Below are positions 32,301 to 35,682 of a DNA stretch of 64,000 nucleotides, in pieces (the stretch's first letter is position 1; each line of letters begins with the position of its first letter). The stretch comes from Elmis aenea. Its lineage: Eukaryota > Arthropoda > Insecta > Coleoptera > Elmidae. The notes under the pieces were generated by a model. It saw only the letters and a list, made by a program, of their open reading frames with translations. It made no database searches and was not told the DNA's origin. The translations under genes were made by a program, and so were the position numbers. The DNA lies in contig OX393581.1 of NCBI GenBank assembly GCA_947652605.1, positions 6,762,640 to 6,826,639 on the forward strand, written 5' to 3'.

Positions 32301-34580
32301 TTAAAATTTTTGAATATTAATTTACAATCACTCACCTTACTTCTACAACAATCGCTTCTAAAGAAAATAATTACTCCCATTACCGATTTTCAAGACTGGC
32401 GATAGTAAAAAATGCAAAAATTATAGAAGCATACAACTTTTAAGGGTGGCAGAAAATTGATATAAAAAAAAATCGGGAGAGATTAAGGAAAAATTTTGAA
32501 GAGGGTTGATGCACCCAAGACCTAATGGGGATGAAATAAACTGAAACCAATATCTAAGACCTTTGCAGACGATGTGGTTGCTGCTTTTAGCTTTGAACGA
32601 AAAGGACTTGCAACGTATGGGGTATGAACAGATACATTAATAAGATAGAATATAAGCATCAATATAAAAAAAACAGACTATGTTTATAACGAAGAATAAT
32701 GTAATGGTTACAATTAGGCTAGACTAGAAAAGATAGGGCAGGTACCTACGCAAAATTGGGATGGAAAACGAAGTTTGAGGAAAGAAGAAGTAGAAGAACA
32801 AAGAACAAAATGAGAAAACAAAGTGAGACACAGACTAGAAGAAAAAGGAGGCAGCTGGAGAGATGTGCCAATGATAGACAATGATGGAGAAACATAATCA
32901 AGAACTAGGACAGCGAGAGGTACAAGAGTTCCCAATTAAGACGAGAAGAAGAAGAAAATAATCAACTGATGACGGCAGTCTCGAAACTGGTGTAGATTTT
33001 CTTTAAGGAGCTATTCTTTTTAAAAACAAATGGTTTTTAATTTAACTTATTGTATTTATATGCAAACTTAAAAATTTCAAACATTTGTAAAAAGTTTCTT
33101 GAATGATAAATTTGCATTCGATCGTCCAACTTGTCCAAGTCATACATTTTTGTCGGTTGATAACACGTTATACAAGATTAGCTCATTTCCAAAAATAACG
33201 TGCTTTTTTTATTGTTATTGAAACACTGTAACACAGCGTCGAAAACAGCACTTGATAAACCGTTAAAAATAATTTACTGTGTTGAATAAACTTGTCCCTA
33301 AACGCAGTGTATCTGGTTTGCAATTAAAAGTTAATGTTTAATTGCTTTTAAACGAGTATTTATCCTTTGAAAAACAATGAAAATTTACACAGGAAATGTG
33401 GTAGATACATGCCTTGATGTGAAAATGCTACAAAAATTGATAGAGAATTGCAAGGCACAAGCAAAGATTATCAGTAAGGAACTAAAAACATGTAAGTTCT
33501 TCCTTCATCCAAAGACAATAAATCAAATATTAGTTCTCTATAAATAAATTGCTAGACTTGCCAGAATACAAGGTGTATCAAAATTATGGACCCATTCTGA
33601 AATCGCTGTATCTCGGCAACCACGAACCGCCAAGAATAAAATTATTACCACTTGAATGGGTAGGGCATACTCGTTTAGATTCAAATGAATGTTGGAAGTT
33701 TACAGTGAAAACGATAAAAACGTAGCGGCTGCTGCAGAATTTACTTGGAAATGACGTTTAGTTGTTTAATAATTGCTTACGAAATCATGGCAGACTTTAA
33801 TGGGAAATTTTTAACAAAATTAGCCATATCTCGGTTATATTTGGCAAAAAAATAGGAGTATAAAACTACATATTTTCGAACATCTGAAAACATTCTTTTT
33901 CATATAAAGTTATGGCCAACTAGAGTTTCTGTTTAAAAAAATATAAGTTTACTATATATCTCGAAACTGTAGGTCTCAAAATTCATTTTGTTTTTAAATC
34001 AAGCATTAAAATTTGCATAAATAACATTTTGTTCTATATTAATAAATAAAGAAGTTAATTTGTAGCATTTGTTTTGGTCGTTCTCAATGATCAAGACGAA
34101 CCACACTAATAGAGCTAAGAAAAATAGTTTCTAGTCATACGACAAAAGTTATTAACTCGATTTTAAGATAGGTTAATTCTTTTAATGCGCACGAACTGCA
34201 GAAATTCCAATCCATTTCTGACCGTCTACCTGAATACGAAATTCCAGGAAAGGTATAATTAAAGAATTTCTGCAGTTCGTGTATCGGCTTAGCCCTCATG
34301 CTACATAACTTTCTGCATTTCGAGTGGTACTTATAGTACAAGTGATTAAAACTTCTGCAGTTCGAGTGCGCCCAATTCTTTTCGTACTTATTTGGAAATA
34401 ATTTTATTTCGGCATTAATACAAACCATTCGTGCGTCTGAGGGTCAAATTCTCCGTACAGCTGCCCCATTGTAATGGACTTCGGATTCAAAACATACGAA
34501 TGCGCCGCCTGGAACGGGTAACCACTGGGCGACGGCTTTCCTTTCAGCGCAGTCATTGCACCTTTCAGGATCTCATAGCA
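5287..34580 (-). CDS. Axonemal (inner-arm-type) dynein heavy chain, internal part: AAA2 to AAA4
   Basis: Fourteen exons join with canonical splice borders and compatible phases into 865 codons without a stop. The domain order is AAA2 ([42 protein letters not shown]), the AAA2-3 linker ([15 protein letters not shown]), AAA3 with Walker A GPTGTGKT and Walker [11 protein letters not shown], sensor loop [15 protein letters not shown]4 with GMGGSGRQS and TVFLFSDTQ, then [12 protein letters not shown] before the stalk. Heavy chains are about 4,000-4,600 residues, so roughly a fifth is here. The protein would be the ATP-driven motor of ciliary or flagellar doublets, in insects mainly sperm tails and chordotonal sensory cilia. 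Short linkers and motif spellings recall the DNAH3/7/12 single-headed inner-arm group, but the paralogue is not certain. The AAA4 Walker A carries R in place of the usual K. Both ends of the gene lie outside the window. All introns are packed with transposon remains; the coding frame itself shows no damage. Confidence 0.93.
5448..5656 (-). CDS. Dynein heavy chain exon (AAA4)
   Basis: Follows TTTTTAG and reads [20 protein letters not shown], then [11 protein letters not shown], characteristic of the post-Walker-B region of AAA4. It ends in phase 2 (TVITM plus AG) with GTAAAA. Confidence 0.95.
6016..7200 (-). mobile_element. Decayed IS630/mariner-type element in a dynein intron
   Basis: The left terminus is ATACAGGGTGTGTAAAATTGG. 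On the minus strand, interrupted frames spell an IS630-type transposase. Readable parts are KPQGYW, the HDGAPAHF block, then [30 protein letters not shown] and [12 protein letters not shown], stopping at 6202. Several stops and frameshifts break it, and the N-terminal domain is barely readable near 7100. The right end is not resolved. Confidence 0.6.
6202..7130 (-). pseudogene. IS630/Tc1-mariner-like transposase pseudogene
   Basis: The C-terminal third is clear ([20 protein letters not shown] is followed by catalytic-block words HDGAPAHF and [13 protein letters not shown]). At least four stops or shifts are needed to read the whole, so the gene is dead. Direction is minus, matching the host dynein gene by chance. 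Confidence 0.6.
7261..7990 (+). pseudogene. Non-LTR retrotransposon fragment (3' end of reverse transcriptase ORF)
   Basis: Frames 7289-7588 and 7685-7867 read [35 protein letters not shown], and later [20 protein letters not shown]. These are the thumb and C-terminal tail typical of insect LINE polymerase ORFs. The same 3' sequence (ending 'agacagaaaaacatgaa') recurs at 38065-38133, 40440-41350 and 57720-58420. Truncated 5', frameshifted, inactive. Confidence 0.7.
7991..8800. other. Dynein intron, no gene seen
   Basis: AT-rich with a few GC-richer blocks (8120-8290 and 8560-8720). The motif TTCGAACTGCAGAAA at about 8270 is shared with three sites near 34190-34370. The GC-rich blocks probably belong to the Harbinger remnant that follows, but clear terminal repeats could not be paired. 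Confidence 0.35.
8809..9396 (+). pseudogene. PIF/Harbinger (HARBI1-like) transposase remnant
   Basis: An acidic start ([19 protein letters not shown] then GTTAGT) is followed, after a deletion, by [19 protein letters not shown] and then, one frame over, [20 protein letters not shown] and [11 protein letters not shown]. These are the second Asp and the Glu of the DDE nuclease and the closing LHNF helix of HARBI1-type enzymes. A frameshift near 9090 and loss of the first Asp region make it non-functional. It differs from the intact Harbinger at 51132-53923. Confidence 0.7.
9499..9849 (+). repeat. Diverged direct repeat (two copies)
   Basis: The stretch from GTCGGAAAATAAAGGAGTTTG to CCAGACCTGTGTATTACG at 9499-9588 occurs again at about 9763-9849. 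The copies are about 265 bp apart and in the same orientation. It could be a local tandem duplication within a transposon 3' region. No coding content is recognised. Confidence 0.55.
10342..10511 (-). CDS. Dynein heavy chain exon (AAA4 Walker B)
   Basis: This short exon reads [34 protein letters not shown], then [12 protein letters not shown] (Walker B-like) before a GTATGT donor. Acceptor TTAAG precedes the split Gly codon. Phases match both neighbours (170 nt). A hAT MITE lies 75 bp upstream of the acceptor. Confidence 0.92.
10587..10956. mobile_element. hAT-type MITE with perfect 8-bp target duplication
   Basis: Termini CAGTGGCGTACGCA and TGCGTACGCCACTG are exact inverted repeats. ATCGTAAC stands immediately before (10579-10586) and after (10957-10964), the 8-bp duplication of hAT insertion. 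Inside are G-tracts (CAGGGGGGG at both subtermini). It has no ORF and is 370 bp long. It sits in the dynein intron 75 bp upstream of the exon at 10511. An older relative with the CAGTGGCGTA start is at about 15903. Confidence 0.9.
10965..11718. other. Dynein intron with a fragment of the 12.5-kb MITE family
   Basis: No coding signal. The block ending TCACCCTGTATA at about 11430, preceded by GATCCCCATGCTTAAACTCG, matches the right end of a repeat also present after the assembly gap at 54833-54895. Confidence 0.4.
11719..11881 (-). CDS. Dynein heavy chain exon (AAA4 Walker A)
   Basis: Starts [19 protein letters not shown], carries [20 protein letters not shown] and ends [12 protein letters not shown] in phase 1. 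The P-loop is completed in the next exon as GGSGRQS, with Arg where other P-loops have Lys. Confidence 0.95.
12020..12253 (-). CDS. Dynein heavy chain exon (AAA3-AAA4)
   Basis: A 234-nt exon of 78 codons, starting [20 protein letters not shown] and including [10 protein letters not shown]. The donor is placed after TDMER (GTACTA). The sequence beyond it is AT-rich without dynein similarity, and the next exon continues as LSKVLDHYL. Confidence 0.88.
12306..12521 (-). CDS. Dynein heavy chain exon (AAA3-AAA4)
   Basis: A 216-nt exon, exactly 72 codons, starting [16 protein letters not shown] and including [18 protein letters not shown], a conserved helical stretch of dyneins. Donor GTAAAT. Confidence 0.93.
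12544..13006. mobile_element. Palindromic MITE with TA target duplication
   Basis: CAGGGTGTACCAGATTACAT at the left end pairs with the inverted right end CAGGGTGTTCCAGATTACAT. The arms, about 170-190 bp, pair almost throughout around a centre near 12775. TA flanks both ends (12542-12543 and 13007-13008). A half copy is at 30884-31066, where another element interrupts it. Non-coding, in the 0.7-kb intron between two dynein exons. Confidence 0.8.
13211..13371 (-). CDS. Dynein heavy chain exon (AAA3 sensor region)
   Basis: Reads [20 protein letters not shown] and [20 protein letters not shown], the conserved AAA3 GPPGGGRN loop, and ends LEDASK in phase 0. The neighbouring intron contains a 463-bp palindromic MITE. 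Confidence 0.95.
13640..13835. repeat. MITE-like repeat shared with 20890-21095
   Basis: The core with AAAAACTTTTTTGTTACT, AATAACAAAGA, and the CCCGGCGCATCCACCAGAA block recurs at 20925-21025, where it interrupts a LINE. Shared sequence in two unrelated contexts marks it as mobile. Precise ends were not determined. Confidence 0.5.
13893..14075 (+). pseudogene. LINE C-terminal fragment
   Basis: Broken frames spell [11 protein letters not shown] and [11 protein letters not shown], the usual GHI.R and RGR+..W words of the C-terminal tail of insect LINE polymerases. Very short and frameshifted. Confidence 0.45.
14058..14370. repeat. Partial copy of the CCAGGGAGGGTC inverted-repeat element
   Basis: GGGAGGGTCGCGATATGTTGTCG ... 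CAAGGCTGTGTTTATTGCGTC matches the left arm of the 31068-31490 element, and the part from 14290 on matches an inner piece of its right arm. The arms are rearranged and incomplete. No target duplication is visible. Confidence 0.55.
14442..14638. mobile_element. 197-bp MITE with perfect TIR and TA duplication
   Basis: CAGGGTGTTGCATGACCAAA at the left is repeated exactly inverted at the right. TA stands on each side (14440-14441 and 14639-14640). A degenerate longer relative, inverted, is at about 36311-36480. Non-coding, 72 bp from the dynein exon end at 14710. Confidence 0.85.
14710..14872 (-). CDS. Dynein heavy chain exon (AAA3 Walker B)
   Basis: It begins [18 protein letters not shown] and contains [19 protein letters not shown]. 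The two acidic residues IDD are the Walker B catalytic pair. It ends inside the Gly codon of FSG with a GTATAA donor. Confidence 0.95.
14926..15131 (-). CDS. Dynein heavy chain exon (AAA3 Walker A)
   Basis: It begins [20 protein letters not shown] and contains [11 protein letters not shown], the AAA3 P-loop with the invariant GKT, then [12 protein letters not shown]. Ends in phase 0 with GTAAAA. Confidence 0.95.
15132..15890. other. Dynein intron, no gene seen
   Basis: AT-rich sequence with a fragment around 15500-15600 (CGAGATATTTCTAATTTTGTA, ACAAATGATGTTTGTAATTA) that resembles sequence at 45640-45750, so part is repeat-derived. Confidence 0.35.
15891..16185 (+). repeat. hAT-end fragment and LINE 3' tail with CATA microsatellite
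   Basis: CAGTGGCGTAGCTGAACTTTA to AAGGGTTGCC (15903-15970) resembles, inverted, the block at 43728-43782 and looks like one end of a hAT element. It is followed by a LINE 3' end: AACGGGTAACCGGAGGGCGT, then 'gaaaccgg' and a (cata)n tail at 16165-16185, the form in which several LINE clades terminate. Confidence 0.45.
16186..17990. other. Dynein intron, 1.8 kb without recognisable genes
   Basis: No ORF above background, no repeat pair inside the window and no exon-like conservation were seen. It contains one 12-bp perfect palindrome CTAGTCGACTAG at about 17155, which is not unusual by itself. Confidence 0.4.
17997..18110. repeat. ACAGGGTGTTTCACTTTTTCATG repeat fragment
   Basis: Starts ATACAGGGTGTTTCAC and carries TTGCTATCTCCG ... 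ACAAGGTTGGTTAAAT. Both words recur around 38375-38610, where a hairpin element has inserted between them. It is a truncated member of that TIR family. Confidence 0.5.
18290..18601 (-). pseudogene. Non-LTR retrotransposon 3' ORF fragment
   Basis: The minus frame reads [19 protein letters not shown] followed by [17 protein letters not shown]. The HKIG..DSP.C.CG word is the C-terminal zinc-knuckle-like region after the RNase H or RT domain in I/R1/Jockey-type LINEs. Only about 80 codons are left. Confidence 0.6.
18790..19515. repeat. Repeat element with internal inverted repeat; copy at 55967-56430
   Basis: TTCTTGGTATCTGCCACCGT at about 18842 recurs inverted at about 19135. From about 19070 to 19515 the sequence (AGATCGAACTTAGGAGCAA ... 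CTCCGCCACTGGTTGCTTGT ... CAACACCCTGTATCTTTAAA) is repeated in the same order at 55975-56430. Shared length is about 440 bp with roughly 90 per cent identity by eye. It ends near CACCCTGTATAAG. Non-coding. Confidence 0.65.
19823..19941 (-). CDS. Dynein heavy chain exon (AAA2-AAA3 linker)
   Basis: Entered in phase 2, it gives [20 protein letters not shown] then WHNWM and ends KYS plus one base before GTATGA. The split codon becomes Asp with the next exon. Length (119 nt) and phases fit perfectly with both neighbours. Confidence 0.9.
20007..20169 (-). CDS. Dynein heavy chain exon (AAA2-AAA3 linker)
   Basis: A TTTCTAG acceptor, phase 1 entry. The exon reads [20 protein letters not shown], then [12 protein letters not shown], a conserved inter-AAA segment. 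It ends in phase 2 after YDY with a GTAATT donor. Confidence 0.92.
20228..21790 (-). pseudogene. LINE, 3' 1.5 kb (reverse transcriptase to tail), inserted in dynein intron
   Basis: On the minus strand the frames read [26 protein letters not shown] (RT motif), [38 protein letters not shown], then [16 protein letters not shown], where FADD holds the catalytic Asp pair, and finally the thumb [13 protein letters not shown] and YSSETLTL. It is 5'-truncated and interrupted by a MITE-like repeat at about 20890-21120. The 3' end (ATTAAGAAGAAG) equals that of the copy at 27955-28645. [10 protein letters not shown] replaces the usual VRQG.TLSP, a sign of decay. Confidence 0.75.
21859..23733. mobile_element. 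1.9-kb foldback element with nine ~155-bp internal units
   Basis: The outer inverted repeats, about 240 bp, start with TATACCGGGTGTAACTAAG and its counterpart TATAACGTATGCAACTGAG. They share AGTTCTGG.ACACTCCC and run to TTGGCCTGTAATGGGTA. Between them are three units in one orientation (22120-22600) and six in the other (22610-23510), each about 155 bp. Every unit carries AGTTATTAGTTTAA, AGGGGCTTAAGCA and, in eight of nine, TGACGTCA. No ORF. It stops 70 bp short of a dynein exon donor. A TA target duplication is possible but not proven. Confidence 0.8.
23803..24016 (-). CDS. Dynein heavy chain exon (end of AAA2)
   Basis: The acceptor is TTTACAG and the exon begins [20 protein letters not shown], directly continuing KRLPE. 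It ends in phase 1 with a consensus GTAAGT donor. The downstream foldback element (21859-23733) begins only about 70 bp past this donor. Confidence 0.92.
24379..25261. mobile_element. Pogo-like element remnant with GAGTAAAGTGCCC termini
   Basis: GAGTAAAGTGCCCTAATATG at the left is matched inverted by the right end (CCATATTAGGGCACTTTACTC). The word AATATGGAATA or its complement recurs at least six times inside. A zinc-finger remnant on the minus strand (24787-24899) suggests derivation from a pogo-like element whose transposase ends in such a finger. A TA precedes the left end, but the right flank is TC, so the target duplication is imperfect. Confidence 0.65.
24787..24899 (-). pseudogene. C-terminal zinc finger of a transposase (PHD/Cys-rich type)
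   Basis: The minus strand reads [19 protein letters not shown] then [11 protein letters not shown] and stops. The spacing C-x2-C, x-W, C, Y-C-x2-C resembles the PHD-like fingers that close many insect pogo-type DDE proteins. Everything upstream of the finger has been lost. Confidence 0.55.
25431..25749 (-). CDS. Dynein heavy chain exon (AAA2 Walker B and sensor)
   Basis: The exon starts in phase 2 (G completing Trp, then [10 protein letters not shown]). It contains [20 protein letters not shown], the AAA2 Walker B/sensor-I block, and [20 protein letters not shown], one of the most conserved dynein strings. It ends in phase 0 after KRLPE with a GTAGGA donor. Length is 319 nt. Confidence 0.95.
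25750..26090. other. Dynein intron, nothing recognised
   Basis: AT-rich sequence directly upstream of the exon at 25749. No repeats shared with the rest of the window and no coding signal. Confidence 0.4.
26092..26361. repeat. Harbinger-like MITE with duplicated terminus
   Basis: GAGCCGCGTACAGACCAAG begins at about 26095, and a near copy (AAGCCGCGTACAGACCAAG) occurs at about 26212. The right end reads TTTTGGTCTGTA, an inverted match to TACAGACCAAG. The interior is rich in GCGAAC and TCGCGA words. General style (GC-rich subterminal repeats, CGTACAGACC end) resembles PIF/Harbinger MITEs. Target duplication not resolved. Confidence 0.5.
26362..27560 (+). pseudogene. LINE fragment split by a hAT MITE
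   Basis: Before 26803 decayed frames contain an RT start ([36 protein letters not shown]). After 27262 the same LINE resumes ([18 protein letters not shown], then [17 protein letters not shown]), showing that the MITE at 26811-27254 inserted into an existing copy. Multiple stops. Confidence 0.65.
26811..27254. mobile_element. 444-bp hAT MITE made of AAGTGCTT words
   Basis: Termini CAGAGCTGGGCAA and TTGCCCAGCTCTG are exact inverted repeats. ATATGGAG precedes (26803-26810) and follows (27255-27262), a perfect 8-bp duplication. The interior consists largely of repeated AAGTGCTT, AAGCACT and AGCATT words in both orientations. No ORF. It interrupts a LINE, which dates it as younger than that copy. 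Confidence 0.93.
27561..27950. other. LINE tail debris and unclassified sequence
   Basis: 27590-27745 reads as a worn LINE 3' end ('acaagaggataggattaagaagaat'). The rest shows nothing recognisable. Confidence 0.35.
27955..28645 (+). pseudogene. LINE 3' fragment (thumb and C-terminal region)
   Basis: Frames read [66 protein letters not shown] and LRWLRHL. These match the copy on the opposite strand at 20228-20890 and 30300-ward fragments. The element ends 'ggaaccaattaagaagaag'. Frameshifted and 5'-truncated. Confidence 0.7.
28650..29400. other. Dynein intron, nothing recognised
   Basis: AT-rich (about 29150-29400 is very A/T heavy). No ORFs, exons or repeats with partners in the window were seen. 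Confidence 0.4.
29410..30310 (+). pseudogene. Two abutting LINE fragments
   Basis: 29410-29905 spells a thumb/C-terminal region of one LINE ([42 protein letters not shown]). At about 29910 it changes to a different LINE family's RT domain ([34 protein letters not shown], then broken [11 protein letters not shown]). The order C-terminus then RT core shows that these are separate insertions or a rearranged copy. Confidence 0.6.
30311..30883. other. Dynein intron, nothing recognised
   Basis: AT-rich without conserved coding content. A short minus-strand frame (30454-30684) shows no recognised domain and is probably chance. Confidence 0.35.
30884..31066. repeat. Truncated palindromic MITE (12544-13006 family)
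   Basis: CAGGGTGTCCCAGATTACAT, then GTTATAGCAAAAAATATGAAAA and the central CCTTCTGAAGATACTTTTTT ATGTAGCATGTAACTATTAT words match the 12.5-kb element. It breaks off exactly where the next element (31068-31490) starts, so that element probably inserted into it. Confidence 0.6.
31068..31490. mobile_element. 423-bp inverted-repeat element, CCAGGGAAGGTCAAGATATG ends
   Basis: The left terminus and the inverted right terminus (CCAGGGAGGGTCACGATATG) share about 75 bp including ATCTGATCAAGGCTGTGTTT. The centre has a second inverted pair (ATCTATGC.A.TTGCATA around 31245-31295). The apparent ORF at 31019-31204 is only the left arm read through. Flanks are TTA and TCA, an imperfect 3-bp duplication. A rearranged copy is at 14058-14370. 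Confidence 0.65.
31491..32400. other. Dynein intron, nothing recognised
   Basis: AT-rich, no coding or repeat partners seen, apart from the short minus frame 32198-32380, which has no recognised domain. Confidence 0.35.
32401..32945 (+). pseudogene. Strongly decayed LINE copy
   Basis: Only islands remain: 'aaatatctaagacctttgcagacgatgtgg' (the FADDV core, at about 32550-32580), 'ggcagctggagagatgtgcc', and a tail ending 'cccaattaagacgagaagaag'. The same family as 27955-28645. Confidence 0.5.
32946..34140. other. Dynein intron with a weak MITE-like segment
   Basis: No gene is seen. The segment from 'aaggtgtatcaaaattatggaccca' (33570) through 'atatctcggttatatttgg' has the style of TIR elements elsewhere in the window, but no inverted partner was found. 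Confidence 0.3.
34185..34375. repeat. Cluster of CGAACTGCAGAAA motifs
   Basis: GCGCACGAACTGCAGAAATT (34187-34206) is followed by inverted copies AATTTCTGCAGTTCGTG (34265) and ACTTCTGCAGTTCGAGTGCGC (34351), with a degenerate fourth (CTTTCTGCATTTCGAGTG, 34312). The outer pair could be TIRs of a small element. A single further copy is at about 8270. It lies between the last dynein exon and its donor-side intron, 50 bp below the exon. Confidence 0.5.
34426..34580 (-). CDS. Dynein heavy chain exon (AAA2, after P-loop)
   Basis: Acceptor TTGCAG precedes codon TGC at 34580. The exon reads [14 protein letters not shown] ... [17 protein letters not shown] and ends in phase 2 inside the Trp codon of HEW, with a GTTTGT donor. 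The P-loop of AAA2 should be at the end of the preceding exon, which is not found between here and the receptor start at 34912. The last base of the Trp codon is supplied by the exon at 25749. Confidence 0.9.
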
Positions 34581-34911
34581 CTGCAACAAAAGTAACACAG
34601 GTCAGTTTCCAGCGAAAGATAACACACGACGCTTGCGTGTGCATCGGCGCGGCGTTTTAAATAACCGAATAGACCCAACGCACCTCAGTAAGCGTCGCGA
34701 CGTCCAAAGCCTACTCGTCTCAAACCCAAAGGCTCTTTAATTTCAAAACCTCACGTATTTCGTTTCAAAGATTACGTTTTCCGTGGGCGATTTAAAAGCC
34801 GAAAGATAAATTCCGTTGAAATGTTTACAAAGAGTCGGATTTACTGTAAACTTTAAGTAAAACGTTACTTTAAGTAAAGTTTGGAGGTAGTGCGAGCGTA
34901 CACATAGCAAG
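34581..34911 (+). promoter_or_regulatory. Presumed promoter/5' leader of the receptor gene, shared border with dynein intron
   Basis: Only 331 bp separate the dynein exon acceptor (34581) from the receptor ATG. The segment is GC-richer than its surroundings, with several CpGs (GCATCGGCGCGGCG, AAGCGTCGCGACGTCC), and has no dynein similarity. A TATA-like TTTTAAATAA lies at about 34653. A start site here is inferred from position only; the receptor could have further 5' exons. Confidence 0.3.
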
Positions 34912-35682
34912 ATGACTTCACCAAGTGTTTTGTATGAAGAGTACAGTGACAATTTAACGAAAATCTACATGGAGGACGTTGAGGACCCTTGTGCGCCGTT
35001 TATTTTATACCTAAACTTTTTTTATTGGTATTACATACCCTTTATAATAAGCGTTGGTTTGATCGGCAATTTGCTGTCTTGTGTAGTGTTTTTGTCGACG
35101 CATTTGAAGATGAGGAGCTCCAGTTATTACCTGGCAGCTCTGGCGATAGCCGATTTCGGTTTCCTGAGCGTGCTTTTGACGGTAAACTTAAGCTTCCGAG
35201 GTGTGTTGGAAATTTTCCATCGCGAAGGCTTGTGCCAGACTTTCGTTTACTTGAGTTCGGTCTGCAGTACGCTGAGTGTTTGGTTAATTGTAGCTTTCAC
35301 GGTTGAACGATTTATCGCTGTCCAATATCCGCTCCAGAGGCCTCATATGTGTACTGTGTCGCGCGCGAAAATAATTGTAGCAATCCTTACGATAATTGCG
35401 TTGGCTTCTCAGGCTTATGTCTTCTGGACGGCTGGATTAATTGAGCTCAATGAAAACGGACCCGAATGCGAAATGATACCGGATTATCACAATTTCATGA
35501 AGGTTGTCAACTTCATTGACACCATGCTGACACTAATTTGTCCCGTTATCCTGATCGTGACGATGAATACTATGATTGCCCGAAACCTGCTGTTGTTTAG
35601 GAAGCGTTTCCAGACTGGCTCGCTCGACGAGTGCTTATACAAGGATAGGGAAGGAACCGAACTACAACGATCACAAACTCAG
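34912..35682 (+). CDS. Receptor exon 1 (N-terminus to TM5 and start of loop 3)
   Basis: 257 codons from ATG (context GCAAGATGAC) to Gln before GTAATT, ending in phase 0. It contains TM1 to TM5, Cys108/Cys186, ERF and the basic start of loop 3 (ARNLLLFRKRFQ). Without splicing the frame would stop after only five extra codons, which supports the donor. Confidence 0.92.

Noticed and set aside
34989..35306. 105-codon plus frame overlapping the receptor
   Set aside because: Out-of-frame shadow of receptor exon 1.
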